Shown here: piece after piece, positions 44,969 through 54,147 of the stretch
How positions within the stretch are numbered: position 1 is the first letter of the stretch
Layout of the letters: the number at the start of each line of letters is the position of its first letter
Source of the DNA: Rhizobium sp. BK418
Lineage (GTDB): Bacteria; Pseudomonadota; Alphaproteobacteria; Rhizobiales; Rhizobiaceae
Length of the DNA stretch: 64,000 bases
Direction: 5' to 3'
NCBI RefSeq assembly: GCF_004341105.1
Contig: NZ_SLZK01000002.1
Location: forward strand, 304,310 to 368,309
The notes under the pieces: generated by a model
Seen by the model: only the letters and a program-made list of their open reading frames with translations
What the model was told of the DNA's origin: nothing
The model's database searches: none
Position numbers and translations under genes: made by a program

Positions 44969-45217
44969 TCACTTGCTTCCGGTCGTATCCTGCGGGTCGA
45001 GCAGGCGATGCATATGAACGATGAAATAACGCATATGCGCGTTGTCGACCGTCTGTTGCGCCTTGCCCTTCCAGGCCGTCAGTGCCGAAGCATAGTCGGG
45101 GAAAATACCGACAATATCGAGATCCTTGAGATCCCGAAACTGGATGCCTTCGAGGCTTTCGAGTTCGCCACCAAATACGAGATGCAGGAGCTGCTTTTTA
45201 CCGCCGGAGTCCGTCAT
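44969..45217 (-). CDS. DUF4170 protein
   Basis: An 82-residue protein of family DUF4170, known mainly from alphaproteobacteria. It contains LLHLVFGGELESLEG, IVGIFPDYASALTAWKGKAQQTVDNA and HMRYFIVHMHRLLDP as its conserved blocks. The ATG at 45217 has a GGAAAGAG-type SD. It lies between the CysQ-like phosphatase gene (61 bp) and waaA on one strand. The function is not known. Confidence 0.85.
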   Translation of the reverse strand: MTDSGGKKQLLHLVFGGELESLEGIQFRDLKDLDIVGIFPDYASALTAWKGKAQQTVDNAHMRYFIVHMHRLLDPQDTTGSK

Positions 45218-45278
45218 TTTTATTCTCTTTCCGATTATTCTCCTCCGGCTCCTCATCTGAGGGATTTTGACGGAAACG

Positions 45279-46088
45279 TCAACCGTCTCGTAGCTGAGTG
45301 AGCAAGTCAAGATATTCGTGGAGACGGGTAATTGAAGCTGCACAAAGAGCGTCGTGACTGACTTTTTCTGTATTATAGATTGCCGATCGACCCGAGAGAT
45401 CGACAAGGCGGCCACCCGCGCGATCCAGAATGAGATCAGCAGCGGCAATATCCCAGTCGTGCGCGTTGTGCCCGACAAACGTTGCGTCCAGACGTCCATC
45501 GGCGACCATGGCGATACGGTAGGCGAGCGAAGGGATATGTTTGACGCGCTCGCTGCGCTCTCGCACGGCTGCCGGCAGAGCCTTGAACAGTTCCTCGCCG
45601 ATAGCAAACTGGCTGATATCGCCTTTGCCGCGCCTGGATACGGCGATCGGCTCGCCGTTTTTCAGTGCAGGACCACCCTCCACTGCCTCGTAAAGTTCGT
45701 CCAATGCAGGCGCATAAAGCACGCCAGCTACGGGGCGGCCGCGATGGACGATGCTGATGCTCACACACCAGAGGTTCTTGCCGGCCAGAAATGCCCGCGT
45801 GCCATCAATCGGATCAACGATAAACAGCGTCTCATATTGCAGGCGGCCGGCATCATCGTCCGTCTCCTCCGACAGCCATCCATAGTTCGGCCGCGCATTG
45901 CGCAGGATGGTCTCGAGCTTTTCGTTGGCAGCGAAATCGGCGGCGCTGACGGGTGATCGGTCTTCGTTCTTCCACCAGACTTCCGGCGACTTGTTGAAGA
46001 AGCCGAGTGCGACGGCGCCTGCCTGTTTCGCGGCATCGGCAATCAGCATGAGATCGCCTTGCCAGCGGGACTGTTCCACGTCGCTCAT
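45279..46088 (-). CDS. Inositol-monophosphatase-family phosphatase (CysQ-like 3'(2'),5'-bisphosphate nucleotidase)
   Basis: A Mg2+-dependent, Li+-sensitive type phosphatase of 269 residues from the ATG at 46088. The metal residues are E74 (LSEET), D92 and D95 (VDPIDGT), and the second signature is HDWDIAAADLILDRAGG. The most likely activity is 3'-phosphoadenosine 5'-phosphate breakdown, but inositol monophosphatase is an alternative. It starts 16 bp after pmbA on the same strand (an ATG at 46118 would overlap pmbA). It leads into DUF4170 and waaA. Confidence 0.88.
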   Translation of the reverse strand: MSDVEQSRWQGDLMLIADAAKQAGAVALGFFNKSPEVWWKNEDRSPVSAADFAANEKLETILRNARPNYGWLSEETDDDAGRLQYETLFIVDPIDGTRAFLAGKNLWCVSISIVHRGRPVAGVLYAPALDELYEAVEGGPALKNGEPIAVSRRGKGDISQFAIGEELFKALPAAVRERSERVKHIPSLAYRIAMVADGRLDATFVGHNAHDWDIAAADLILDRAGGRLVDLSGRSAIYNTEKVSHDALCAASITRLHEYLDLLTQLRDG

Positions 46089-46104
46089 CGCATCGATCCG
46101 TTCG

Positions 46105-47454
46105 TCAGCGGCCCGCAAGCGTCATGCCTTCAATGGCGAAGGTCGGAGCCGCCACACCGAACTTGCGGTCGATGTCATTGGCGAGCGTCAGCCGCATGAA
46201 CATGTCCTTGAGGTTCGAGGCAATCGTCACCTCCGACACCGGGAAGGTCAGCTCACCGTTTTCGATCCAGAACCCGGTCGCACCGCGACTATATTCGCCG
46301 GTGATCATGTTGACGCCCTGGCCGATCAGTTCCGTCACATAGAAGCCGTTGCCGACGCTGCGGATCAGCTCTTCCGGCGAGATGTCGCCAGGTTCCAACG
46401 CTAGGTTGGTTGACGCTGGCGTAACCGACGTGCCACCGCGCACACCGCGGCCATTGGTCTCGAGACCACCAATCTCACGCGCTGTGGATGTGGACAGAAA
46501 CCAGTGCTTGAGTACCCCATCCTCGATCATCACGAGCCGTTCGCCGGACACACCTTCGCCATCGAATGGACGGGAAGACGGTCCACGCACGATCAGCGGA
46601 TCGTCCGTTATCGACAGGCCTGCCTTCAACACCTGCTGGCCCATCTTGTCACGCAGGAAACTCATCTTGCGGGCGACCGAAGCGCCGTTGATGGCGCCGG
46701 CAATGTGGCCGACGAACCCACGAGCGATGCGCGGATCGAAGATGACGGTAATGTCCTTGCCGGTTGGCACCTGCCGCGGATTGATACGCTTGATGGCGCG
46801 CTCGCCGGCCCGGCGGCCGATTTCGGCTGGATCGTCGAGATCGGCATGATAGAGGCGGCTGTCGAAATCATAGTCCCGCTCCATGCCGGTGCCTTCACCG
46901 GCAATGACGCTGACGGAATTGCCGAAGCGCGACGCCATATAACTGCCTTCGAAGCCGTGCGAGGTGGCAAGCACCAGTCCGCCCATGCCGGCGGAGGCAC
47001 CAGCGCCGGAGGAGTTGGTGACGCCTTTCACGGCAAGCGCTGCGGCTTCGGCGGCAAGGGCAGCCTCGCGCAGCTGCTCGGCGCTGACCTCGGTCGTGTC
47101 CAGAAGCTGCAGGTCGGGATAGGTCTTTGCCAGCCTGTTTTCGTCAGCCAGGCAGGCGAACGGATCTTCCGGCGAGACTTTGGCCATGGCGACCGCACGC
47201 TCAGCCATCGCCTGCAGATCGAAGCCCGGATTTGCGGAAACACTTGCAACCCGTTTGCCGATGAAGACACGCAGCGAAAAGTCGTCGCTTTCCGAGGATT
47301 CTGTTCCTTCGACTTTGCCTAAACGAACGCTCACCGATTGCGCGCGCGAGCGGACAACCACGGCGTCTGCTGCATCGGCGCCTGCTTTCTTCGCCAGATC
47401 GATCAGTTGACTTGCGCGGGAAAGAAGTGTCGAGGAATCGATTTCAGAGGACAT
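46105..47454 (-). CDS. pmbA: TldD/PmbA family protein (TldE/PmbA type)
   Basis: A member of the U62 family that works with TldD in proteolytic maturation of modified peptides and antitoxin turnover. It has 449 residues. The HExxxH zinc motif of TldD is absent, so this is the non-catalytic TldE/PmbA partner. Typical segments are FIGKRVASVSANPG, NGRGVRGGTSVTPASTNL, GVNMITGEYSRGATGFWIENG and the C-terminal VSEVTIASNLKDMF. It is first in the run pmbA - CysQ-like - DUF4170 - waaA. No tldD is in the window. Divergent from the CPA2 antiporter gene. Confidence 0.92.
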   Translation of the reverse strand: MSSEIDSSTLLSRASQLIDLAKKAGADAADAVVVRSRAQSVSVRLGKVEGTESSESDDFSLRVFIGKRVASVSANPGFDLQAMAERAVAMAKVSPEDPFACLADENRLAKTYPDLQLLDTTEVSAEQLREAALAAEAAALAVKGVTNSSGAGASAGMGGLVLATSHGFEGSYMASRFGNSVSVIAGEGTGMERDYDFDSRLYHADLDDPAEIGRRAGERAIKRINPRQVPTGKDITVIFDPRIARGFVGHIAGAINGASVARKMSFLRDKMGQQVLKAGLSITDDPLIVRGPSSRPFDGEGVSGERLVMIEDGVLKHWFLSTSTAREIGGLETNGRGVRGGTSVTPASTNLALEPGDISPEELIRSVGNGFYVTELIGQGVNMITGEYSRGATGFWIENGELTFPVSEVTIASNLKDMFMRLTLANDIDRKFGVAAPTFAIEGMTLAGR

Positions 47455-47568
47455 GATTTGGCCTTTCCTTCCAGTTCCATTTATTGTGCACTCCTGAAAG
47501 CATCAAGGCCGTGGATGCCGATTCTTTTCCTGGCTGCCTGCTTGCTCCGCCATCGAAAGAAATGAAGC

Positions 47569-49380
47569 ATGTCCGCACCCAACGCGCTTTTCACCGAAAC
47601 CATCCTGCTGCTCGGCGGCGCCGTCGTCGCCGCCCCTATTTTCAAGAAGCTGGGTCTCGGCACGGTGCTCGGCTACCTGGCGGCAGGCATCGTCATCGGA
47701 CCGGTCTTCCACGGCATTACCGACGGCGAGCAAATCCTCGACGTTGCCGAACTGGGCGTCGTCTTCCTGCTCTTCATCATCGGGCTTGAACTGAAGCCAT
47801 CACGCCTCTGGCAGATGCGACGCGACATCTTCGGTCTCGGCACGGCACAGGTGATGGTGACGGGTCTGGCCTTGACTGGGCTTGCCTGGGCTTCCGGCGT
47901 CCTAGGCTGGCGCGGCAGCATCGTTGCCGGTTCCGGGCTGGCGCTCTCCTCGACTGCCTTTGCCATGCAGATCCTAGAAGGCGATGGAGACGTGAACACG
48001 CGCTATGGGCAACGCTCTTTCTCCATGCTGCTCTTTCAGGATCTCGCGATCGTGCCGCTTTTGGCTGTCGTCACCATTCTCGACGGCAACAAGGGCAGCG
48101 GCAATCCGCTTGTCGACTTCGGCGTCTCGGTGGCAGCCGTCGCCGGGATGATCGTCATGGGAAGATACCTGCTGACACCCCTCTTTCAGGTTATCGCCCG
48201 TACCGGCGCACGCGAAGCGATGATCGCAGCCGCTCTGTTCGTCGTCTTGGGATCGGCAAGCCTGATGCAGCTTGCCGGACTTTCGATGGCGATGGGCGCC
48301 TTCCTGTCCGGCGTCATGCTGGCGGAATCCTCCTACCGCCATGAGCTGGAAGCCGATATCGAGCCTTTCCGCGGCGTGCTCCTCGCTATCTTCTTCATTG
48401 CCGTCGGCCTGTCGCTGCAACTCGACGTGCTGATCGACAATGCTCTCTTCATCATCGTCGCCGTGCCGATCATCATGGCCGTCAAGGCGCTGATCATCTA
48501 TGCGCTTTGCCGGCTGACGCGCTCTTCGCACGACGATGCGGTGCGCATCGCCTTCCTCCTGCCGCAAGGCGGCGAATTCGGCTTCGTGCTCTTCACCGCG
48601 GCTGCCGTTGCCGGGCTGATGCCGAGCAGCACCGCTTCGCTTCTCGTGGCAATCGTCACGCTTTCCATGGCGCTGACGCCGCTCGGTGCTGCCCTTTCCC
48701 AGCGAATGCTGACAGGGGAAGATCATGAGGAGCTCGATGAGGATTTCGAGGGCGCGGGCGCAGATGTGCTGATGGTCGGCTTCTCGCGTTTCGGCCAAAT
48801 CGCTGCGCAGATCCTGCTTGCCGGCGGCCGGAGCGTCACAGTCATCGACTTTTCGGCCGACCGCATCCGGCAGGCGTCCTCCTTCGGTTTCCGCATCTAT
48901 TTTGGTGACGGCACACGCAAGGATGTGCTGCGCTCGGCGGGCATCGACCGGGCAAAGATCGTGCTCGTCTGCACCCAAAAGAAGGAGATCACCGACAAGG
49001 TGGTCGAACTGATCCAGGCCGACTACCCGCAGACGACGCTCTTCGTGCGTTCCTATGATCGTATTCACTCGATCGAACTGCGTAACAAGGGCGTCGATTA
49101 CGAGCTGCGCGAAACGCTGGAATCCGGTTTGCTGTTCGGCCGGCGGACGCTGGAAGCGCTCGGCGTTGCCGAGATGGATGCCTATGAGATCGGCGAAGAC
49201 ATTCGCAAGCGCGACGAGGCCCGGCTGGTGCTGCAGGTTTCCGAGGGACTGCAGGCGGGACGGGATCTCCTGTTTTCAACACCGATCCGTCCGGAGCCGC
49301 TGGTCAAGCCGAAACGCGCAGCCGATCCCTTTGCCGACGATCCGCTGGCAGCCAGGTCCGACGTGACGGCGGATGCCTAA
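47569..49380 (+). CDS. CPA2 family monovalent cation:proton antiporter (KefB/C-like)
   Basis: A 603-residue inner membrane protein with about 12-13 membrane helices in residues 1-385. A cytosolic TrkA-N/RCK domain follows (about 395-510, ADVLMVGFSRFGQIAAQILL, with the GFxRFGQ variant of the nucleotide loop), and a 70-residue C-terminal tail. The layout matches glutathione-gated K+ efflux systems of the KefB/C type; Na+ or K+ specificity is not readable. It is divergent from pmbA and faces the patatin gene, 13 bp between stops. Confidence 0.92.
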   Translation: MSAPNALFTETILLLGGAVVAAPIFKKLGLGTVLGYLAAGIVIGPVFHGITDGEQILDVAELGVVFLLFIIGLELKPSRLWQMRRDIFGLGTAQVMVTGLALTGLAWASGVLGWRGSIVAGSGLALSSTAFAMQILEGDGDVNTRYGQRSFSMLLFQDLAIVPLLAVVTILDGNKGSGNPLVDFGVSVAAVAGMIVMGRYLLTPLFQVIARTGAREAMIAAALFVVLGSASLMQLAGLSMAMGAFLSGVMLAESSYRHELEADIEPFRGVLLAIFFIAVGLSLQLDVLIDNALFIIVAVPIIMAVKALIIYALCRLTRSSHDDAVRIAFLLPQGGEFGFVLFTAAAVAGLMPSSTASLLVAIVTLSMALTPLGAALSQRMLTGEDHEELDEDFEGAGADVLMVGFSRFGQIAAQILLAGGRSVTVIDFSADRIRQASSFGFRIYFGDGTRKDVLRSAGIDRAKIVLVCTQKKEITDKVVELIQADYPQTTLFVRSYDRIHSIELRNKGVDYELRETLESGLLFGRRTLEALGVAEMDAYEIGEDIRKRDEARLVLQVSEGLQAGRDLLFSTPIRPEPLVKPKRAADPFADDPLAARSDVTADA

Positions 49381-49393
49381 AGGCCTGCGGCAC

Positions 49394-50275
49394 TCAGCGC
49401 TTCAACCGCGCCTCGATTTCCCGGTCGAGGGCGTATTTCAATTCGTCCTTCACACCGACGGACATGGCAAGCACGTCGCGCGCCTTCAGGAAATCCATGA
49501 CGCCGGTGCGGCCGACCGTGGGGCGAAGAAAGATATGCGGCCGCGAGAGCCTCAGCTTCAGCGAAATTGCCGTTTGCATCATCAGCTGACCGGAGCCGAA
49601 GATGCTTTCCATGCGGTTCGGGATATGAGTGCCGTCGCCTTCGGGTGCGCCGACGACATCGATGCCCACGACAATATCGGCAAGGTCCATCAGGCATTCA
49701 TAAGGCACGGGATTGGAGATGCCCCCGTCGATCATTACCCGGCCATGCAGCCTGACTGGCATGAAGACGGCAGGAATGGCCGATGATGCGGCGAGCGCTG
49801 GAAAAAGCTGACCCTGTTCGACGATGACCTCGTTCTGGCCGTAATAGTCCGTGGTGACGACTTTCATCGGCACCAGGAGATCTTCGAAACGCTGCGGCAG
49901 TTCCGAGGGCAGGAACGCCTTCAGGATGCGTTCGAGATTGAACTGGCCGATGCGGATACCCTTAGCCACGGCATCCCGCACGGTCGTTGGCCGTAGGCCC
50001 CAGATACGGCTGACGACGGCCGCCTTGTTGCCGACAGTTGCCAGCGCATGTTCGCGGATTTCCGCGCCGGACATGCCGGCGCCCATGCCAGCGCCCATGA
50101 TGGCGCCGATGGAGGAGCCTGATATCGCCACTGGACGAATACCGAGTTCATCCAGCGTTTCGATGACATGAATATGTGAGAGGCCGCGCGCACCACCGCC
50201 GCCGAAGGCGACAGCTATCGTCGGGAGATCGCTGATCGCAGGTGACTTCGGACTGATGATTTCCGCCTGCGGCAC
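49394..50275 (-). CDS. Patatin-like phospholipase (cytosolic, short form)
   Basis: A 293-residue lipid acyl hydrolase of the patatin family (RssA-like). The oxyanion loop GGGGARG lies at 25-31, the nucleophile elbow GSSIG at 53-57 (S55), and the catalytic Asp is D183 in MIDGGISNP (DGG/A type). No signal peptide or TPS/POTRA extension, so it is not a secreted type Vd protein. It follows rsmD by 24 bp on the same strand, giving an RluB-like - rsmD - patatin operon. Substrate unknown. Confidence 0.9.
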   Translation of the reverse strand: MPQAEIISPKSPAISDLPTIAVAFGGGGARGLSHIHVIETLDELGIRPVAISGSSIGAIMGAGMGAGMSGAEIREHALATVGNKAAVVSRIWGLRPTTVRDAVAKGIRIGQFNLERILKAFLPSELPQRFEDLLVPMKVVTTDYYGQNEVIVEQGQLFPALAASSAIPAVFMPVRLHGRVMIDGGISNPVPYECLMDLADIVVGIDVVGAPEGDGTHIPNRMESIFGSGQLMMQTAISLKLRLSRPHIFLRPTVGRTGVMDFLKARDVLAMSVGVKDELKYALDREIEARLKR

Positions 50276-50299
50276 GATTTGCTGCCCCCAACGCGCCGA

Positions 50300-50860
50300 C
50301 TACTGCGGCTGATACCGGAAGAAATGCACTCTGGTATCGCCGAATATTCGGTTTTCGAGAAAAACATAGGAAGGATGCACCGAAACTGCAACATCTGCGC
50401 GTTCTTCCAGGACGGTAATCGCGCCCGGCTTGAGCCAGCCGCCTTCGGCAGCTGCTGCCAAGGCCTTCTCGCCCAGCCCTCTGCCATAGGGCGGATCGGC
50501 GAAGAGCATATCGAAGGGCTCGAGATTGCCGATGCTGCCGAGATCGGTCGCATCACGACGCAGGATGCGCGTCCTGCCATGCAAGCCGAGCGCATCGATA
50601 TTTTCCCAGAGAAGCGCTCTGCCCTCGACACTGTTTTCGACAAACAGCGCATGGCGACAGCCGCGTGAGACGGCTTCGAGGCCGACCGCGCCGGTACCCG
50701 CGAACAGATCGAGGATCCGGGTGCCGTCAACGCATTCCGGATAGGCATGGCTCAGAATATTGAACAGGCTCTCACGCGTCCGGTCCGCAGTCGGCCGAAT
50801 GTCGTTGGATTTTGGTACGGCAAGCGGCCGTCCGCGAAACTCACCGCCGACGATCCGCAC
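50300..50860 (-). CDS. rsmD: 16S rRNA (guanine(966)-N2)-methyltransferase
   Basis: Methylates G966 of 16S rRNA. It has 186 residues. MRIVGGEFRGRPLAVP at the N-terminus, RPTADRTRESLFNIL, the SAM loop LDLFAGTGAVGLEAVSRG and the catalytic DPPYG motif are all present. The start overlaps the last 20 bp of the RluB-like gene, indicating tight coupling with another ribosome-modifying enzyme. Firm. Confidence 0.95.
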   Translation of the reverse strand: MRIVGGEFRGRPLAVPKSNDIRPTADRTRESLFNILSHAYPECVDGTRILDLFAGTGAVGLEAVSRGCRHALFVENSVEGRALLWENIDALGLHGRTRILRRDATDLGSIGNLEPFDMLFADPPYGRGLGEKALAAAAEGGWLKPGAITVLEERADVAVSVHPSYVFLENRIFGDTRVHFFRYQPQ

Positions 50861-52763
50861 CGCGCGTCATTCCCTTACCTTTCGCACCACCTCTGGACGG
50901 CCCGCCCGAAGGCTTGCCGCCACCACCCGGCCGATCGCCTTTCGGCTTGCCGGAGAAACCCTTTGCCCCACGGGGCTTGTCCCCAAAAGGCTTGTCACCG
51001 CGTGAACGTTCCGAACGGCCCTCGCCGCCAAAGCTTCTACCCGTACGGGAACGCTCGCCGCCCTCTTCGCGAGAGCGGAAAGGACGCGAACCCTCTTCAC
51101 CTTCGGTGCGTGGGCGATGCTCGCCACGCGGCTTGGCACCAGAAGGTTTGTCTCCACGCGGACGGTCAGAACGGCTCTCGCCGCCGAAACTCCTCGCTGG
51201 ACGCGAAGAGCGTTCGCCACCATCCTCACGCGGGCGGTCGCGGAAGGAACGCGGGCGCTCTTCTCCGTCCGTGCGCGGACGGCGCTCGCCACGCGGCTTG
51301 TCTCCGAAAGACTTGTCGCCGCGCGGTCGTTCCGAGCGGCCTTCGCCACCAAAGCTTCTCTTGCGCGGACGATCGCCGCCCTCTTCACGTGCAGGATGAT
51401 CGCCGAAAGAGCGCTTGCGGCCGAAACCTTCATCCTCGTCGCGTTTGCGGGGCGCCTCGCTCGAGCGAATCCATTCGCCATCCTCTTCATGGACGCGATT
51501 GATCTGCAGGCGCGGGCGATCGCTCGTGCGGTCGAAGCGCGGCTCCTTTGCCGGGGCGGCCGTTTCGCCGCGACGGCGGGCGGTCTGCGCATTCTTCGCG
51601 GCCTTGGCCGCTGCCTTCTCGCCGAGCGGACGCGCACCTGGCGCCATCCAGACATTGGCGTTGCGACGGCTGCCGAGAGCCGGACGCTTCGGGCGGTCAT
51701 CGTCGCCGCGGCGGTCGTCTCTACGATCATCCCGCCGACGATCGTCGCGCTTGGTATCAAGACGGCTCAAAGCGCGTTCGCGCTTGTCTTCGTCACGGCG
51801 CGGGCGTTCGCGGCGCTCCTGCACCGGTTCCTCGGTCTCTTCGGCAGCAACGGCCGGCGCGTTATAGATCGGCGCGTCGAAATTCGCTTTGGCATCCTCG
51901 ATCAGGCGCGGGCCAAGCTGATCGCGCAACGTGCGGCCACGCACTTCGATCACCTGACCCTCGGGCAGTTCACCGAGCTGGAAAGGACCGTAGGAAACGC
52001 GGATCAGGCGATTGACGTCGAGGCCGAGCGCGCCGAGCACGTTCTTGATTTCGCGGTTCTTGCCTTCGCGTAGGCCCATGGTGATCCAAACATTGGATCC
52101 CTGGGTGCGGTCGAGCGTCGCCTCGATGGAGCCGTAGAGAACGCCGTCGACGGCAATGCCGTCCTTCAGCTTGTCGAGCGCTTTCTGATCGATCTCGCCA
52201 TGGGCGCGCACGCGGTAGCGGCGCAGCCAGCCGGTGGTTGGCAGTTCCAACGCGCGGGCAAGGCCGCCGTCATTGGTCAGCAGCAGCAGGCCTTCGGTGT
52301 TGATATCGAGACGGCCGATCGACATGACGCGCGGAAGCTCTTCCGGCAGGTTGTCGAACACGGTAGGGCGGCCCTCGGGATCGGAATTCGTCGTCACGAG
52401 GCCCGGCGGCTTGTGGTAGAGCCAGAGGCGCGTGCGCTCGATACCACGAATCGGCACGCCATCAACTTCGATCTTATCTTCGAGTGTGACGTTGACGACG
52501 GGCGTGTCGAGGAGCTTGCCGTTCAGCGTGACGCGGCCGTCCATGATCATGCGTTCGATATCGCGGCGGGAGGCAACGCCGGCGCGCGCCATCACCTTGG
52601 AGATGCGTTCTGCCTTGGCTTCGCCATCCGTTTCATTAGCGGCCACTTTCGCGGCTGCGGCCTTTGCCGGCTTGTCGCTACCGGCCTTCGGGCCGCTTTT
52701 CGACCGCGCGTCACGCGCAGGGGGCCGTGCGCCCGGGCGTTTTGGCTTGTCTTTGGGTGTCAT
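50841..52763 (-). CDS. RluB-family rRNA pseudouridine synthase with long repetitive charged tail
   Basis: A 640-residue protein, against about 250-300 for E. coli RluB/RluE. A basic leader (1-50) is followed by an S4 RNA-binding domain (about 52-98), then the RsuA/RluB catalytic domain (about 100-290) with GRLDINTEGLLLLTNDG at 150-166 (catalytic Asp). Residues 305-640 are a charged, Arg/Gly/Asp/Glu-rich, probably disordered tail. From 469 it repeats a unit that opens RSFGGE three times (469, 524, 576), spaced 55 and 52 residues. It probably modifies 23S rRNA. Tail lengths of this kind are common in rhizobia. RluB versus RluE subtype not assigned. Confidence 0.9.
   Translation of the reverse strand: MTPKDKPKRPGARPPARDARSKSGPKAGSDKPAKAAAAKVAANETDGEAKAERISKVMARAGVASRRDIERMIMDGRVTLNGKLLDTPVVNVTLEDKIEVDGVPIRGIERTRLWLYHKPPGLVTTNSDPEGRPTVFDNLPEELPRVMSIGRLDINTEGLLLLTNDGGLARALELPTTGWLRRYRVRAHGEIDQKALDKLKDGIAVDGVLYGSIEATLDRTQGSNVWITMGLREGKNREIKNVLGALGLDVNRLIRVSYGPFQLGELPEGQVIEVRGRTLRDQLGPRLIEDAKANFDAPIYNAPAVAAEETEEPVQERRERPRRDEDKRERALSRLDTKRDDRRRDDRRDDRRGDDDRPKRPALGSRRNANVWMAPGARPLGEKAAAKAAKNAQTARRRGETAAPAKEPRFDRTSDRPRLQINRVHEEDGEWIRSSEAPRKRDEDEGFGRKRSFGDHPAREEGGDRPRKRSFGGEGRSERPRGDKSFGDKPRGERRPRTDGEERPRSFRDRPREDGGERSSRPARSFGGESRSDRPRGDKPSGAKPRGEHRPRTEGEEGSRPFRSREEGGERSRTGRSFGGEGRSERSRGDKPFGDKPRGAKGFSGKPKGDRPGGGGKPSGGPSRGGAKGKGMTRGADRRR
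50920..51415 (-). repeat. Coding repeat in the RluB-like gene tail (three ~156-165 bp units)
   Basis: The protein repeats start at residues 469, 524 and 576 with the same order of blocks: RSFGGE, then R-S-[ED]-R, RGDK, then a GDKPRGE/GAKPRGE stretch, ending in an EGGER-type linker. The third unit is cut short by the C-terminus. The DNA shows the same spacing, with repeated CTTGTC-CCGC and CTCGCCGCC/AAAGCTTCT-like blocks about 155-165 bp apart. Unequal crossing-over would easily change the copy number. Confidence 0.7.
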
Positions 52764-52817
52764 TTGTTGTTTGCCTGCCTTTTCGGCCTGTCTATCAGGT
52801 CGCGCACCTGCGGTTAA

Positions 52818-53291
52818 GTGGAAATTCTTGCGAACGTGAAGACAAATCGATTTATGGAGATGGCGTTAGAGGAAGCGCGCGCTGCGGGAGACCGCGGCGA
52901 AGTGCCGATCGGCGCCGTTGTCGTGGTCGATGGCGAAGCGATCGCAAGCTCCGGAAACCGCACCCGGGAACTCAACGACGTGACCGCCCATGCCGAAATC
53001 GCCGCCATTCGCATAGCTGCCGACAGGCTCGGCCAGGAGCGGCTCGTCGGTGCCGATCTCTATGTGACCCTGGAACCCTGTACGATGTGTGCGGCGGCGA
53101 TTTCATTTGCCCGTATCCGCAGGCTTTATTACGGCGCGGAGGATCCGAAAGGTGGCGCGGTCGACAATGGCGTGCGCTTTTATGCGCAGCCGACCTGCCA
53201 TCATGCGCCGGAGGTCTATTCCGGCTTCAACGAGACCGAATCCGCTGACATGCTGAGGACATTCTTTTCGGAGAAACGAGACACGCCTTGA
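52818..53291 (+). CDS. tadA: tRNA-specific adenosine-34 deaminase
   Basis: Converts A34 to inosine in tRNA-Arg(ACG). It has 157 residues from the GTG at 52818. Zinc residues and the proton shuttle are intact: HAE at 58-60 and PCTMC at 87-91. The LDGFNETESADMLRTFF-like C-terminus is standard (here YSGFNETESADMLRTFF). The start is doubtful: ATG at 52854 (residue 13) is also possible, as no clear SD precedes either. Divergent from the RluB-like gene (54 bp). Firm in function. Confidence 0.94.
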   Translation: MEILANVKTNRFMEMALEEARAAGDRGEVPIGAVVVVDGEAIASSGNRTRELNDVTAHAEIAAIRIAADRLGQERLVGADLYVTLEPCTMCAAAISFARIRRLYYGAEDPKGGAVDNGVRFYAQPTCHHAPEVYSGFNETESADMLRTFFSEKRDTP

Positions 53292-53386
53292 TGCCCGTTA
53301 GGAATCACCGGGCTCCTTGTCGTCTGCGGCTGTCTCACGTCGCGCAGACGCCACACCGGTTCACTGAGGACCAGCGATAGCGGGTT

Positions 53387-54016
53387 TTATTGAAGGATCT
53401 GCCACCATTTGGTGCCGCTGCCGGCAACGGCCGCGTCCTTCTTACGCTGCTTGTCTTTCTTCTGCTCCGGCGTGCCCAGATCGTCGAGCTTTGCCGGATC
53501 ATCGACCGCGCGATATTCGGTCGGCGGATCGGAAATGTAGCGGCGCTGGTCGATATAGGCGCCCTTCTGCAGGGCGCGCGCTTCACGATATGCCTTGGTC
53601 TGGGCTTCGGTCGTCTGGCGTCCGCCCTCGATGGCGGAACTGGCAAGCGGCGAACGATAGGCTGGATTGTCCGAATTTTCGTCGGCTTCCTTGACGAGAC
53701 GCTGGCGGGCTTCTTCAGGCGATTCAACCCACTGCGGATTGTCCTTATTGGCAACGGTTTGCTGCGGCTGGACGAGAGTTTCCTTCTGGTCCTTCGCGGG
53801 CATGACGAGCGTCGGACGCGGCGTGTATTTCACACCGGCATTTTTCGGGCCTGGGCCAGTCAGTGAAACGGATTGGCCGAGGTCGTCGGCAAGCTGTTCC
53901 ATGGCGGTCTTGTCGGTGCCGTAAGTCGGGCTGCTGGCGCAACCTGACATCAAGGAGCTTCCCGCCATCACAAGAGACAGGCAGGCGCCCAAACGGAACC
54001 AATGCGTCGCTAACAT
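53387..54016 (-). CDS. Putative lipoprotein of unknown function
   Basis: A 209-residue protein. The N-terminal segment (MLATHWFRLGACLSLVMAG) ends in SLMSGC, a plausible lipobox with lipidated C26. The mature chain is hydrophilic, rich in Lys, Glu, Gln and Pro, and looks poorly ordered, with a conserved-looking C-terminal GSGTKWWQILQ. It follows ileS on the same strand after a 131-bp gap. I do not recognise the family; similar short lipoproteins next to ileS occur in related rhizobia as far as I recall. Confidence 0.72.
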   Translation of the reverse strand: MLATHWFRLGACLSLVMAGSSLMSGCASSPTYGTDKTAMEQLADDLGQSVSLTGPGPKNAGVKYTPRPTLVMPAKDQKETLVQPQQTVANKDNPQWVESPEEARQRLVKEADENSDNPAYRSPLASSAIEGGRQTTEAQTKAYREARALQKGAYIDQRRYISDPPTEYRAVDDPAKLDDLGTPEQKKDKQRKKDAAVAGSGTKWWQILQ

Positions 54017-54147
54017 GAAAACCCTTCCCGCATGCCGGAATCAGTACTGCCCACCGGACAATCGTCCCCCTGACGCAAAAATCCGGCCATTTTCAGGCAG
54101 CTTTTACCGGATGAACGCCACAAAGGCAATTCACCCGGCAAATATCT

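Noticed and set aside
47974..49068. 364-codon minus-strand frame opposite the CPA2 antiporter gene
   Set aside because: His/Arg/Asp-rich mirror of a membrane-protein gene; no family features.
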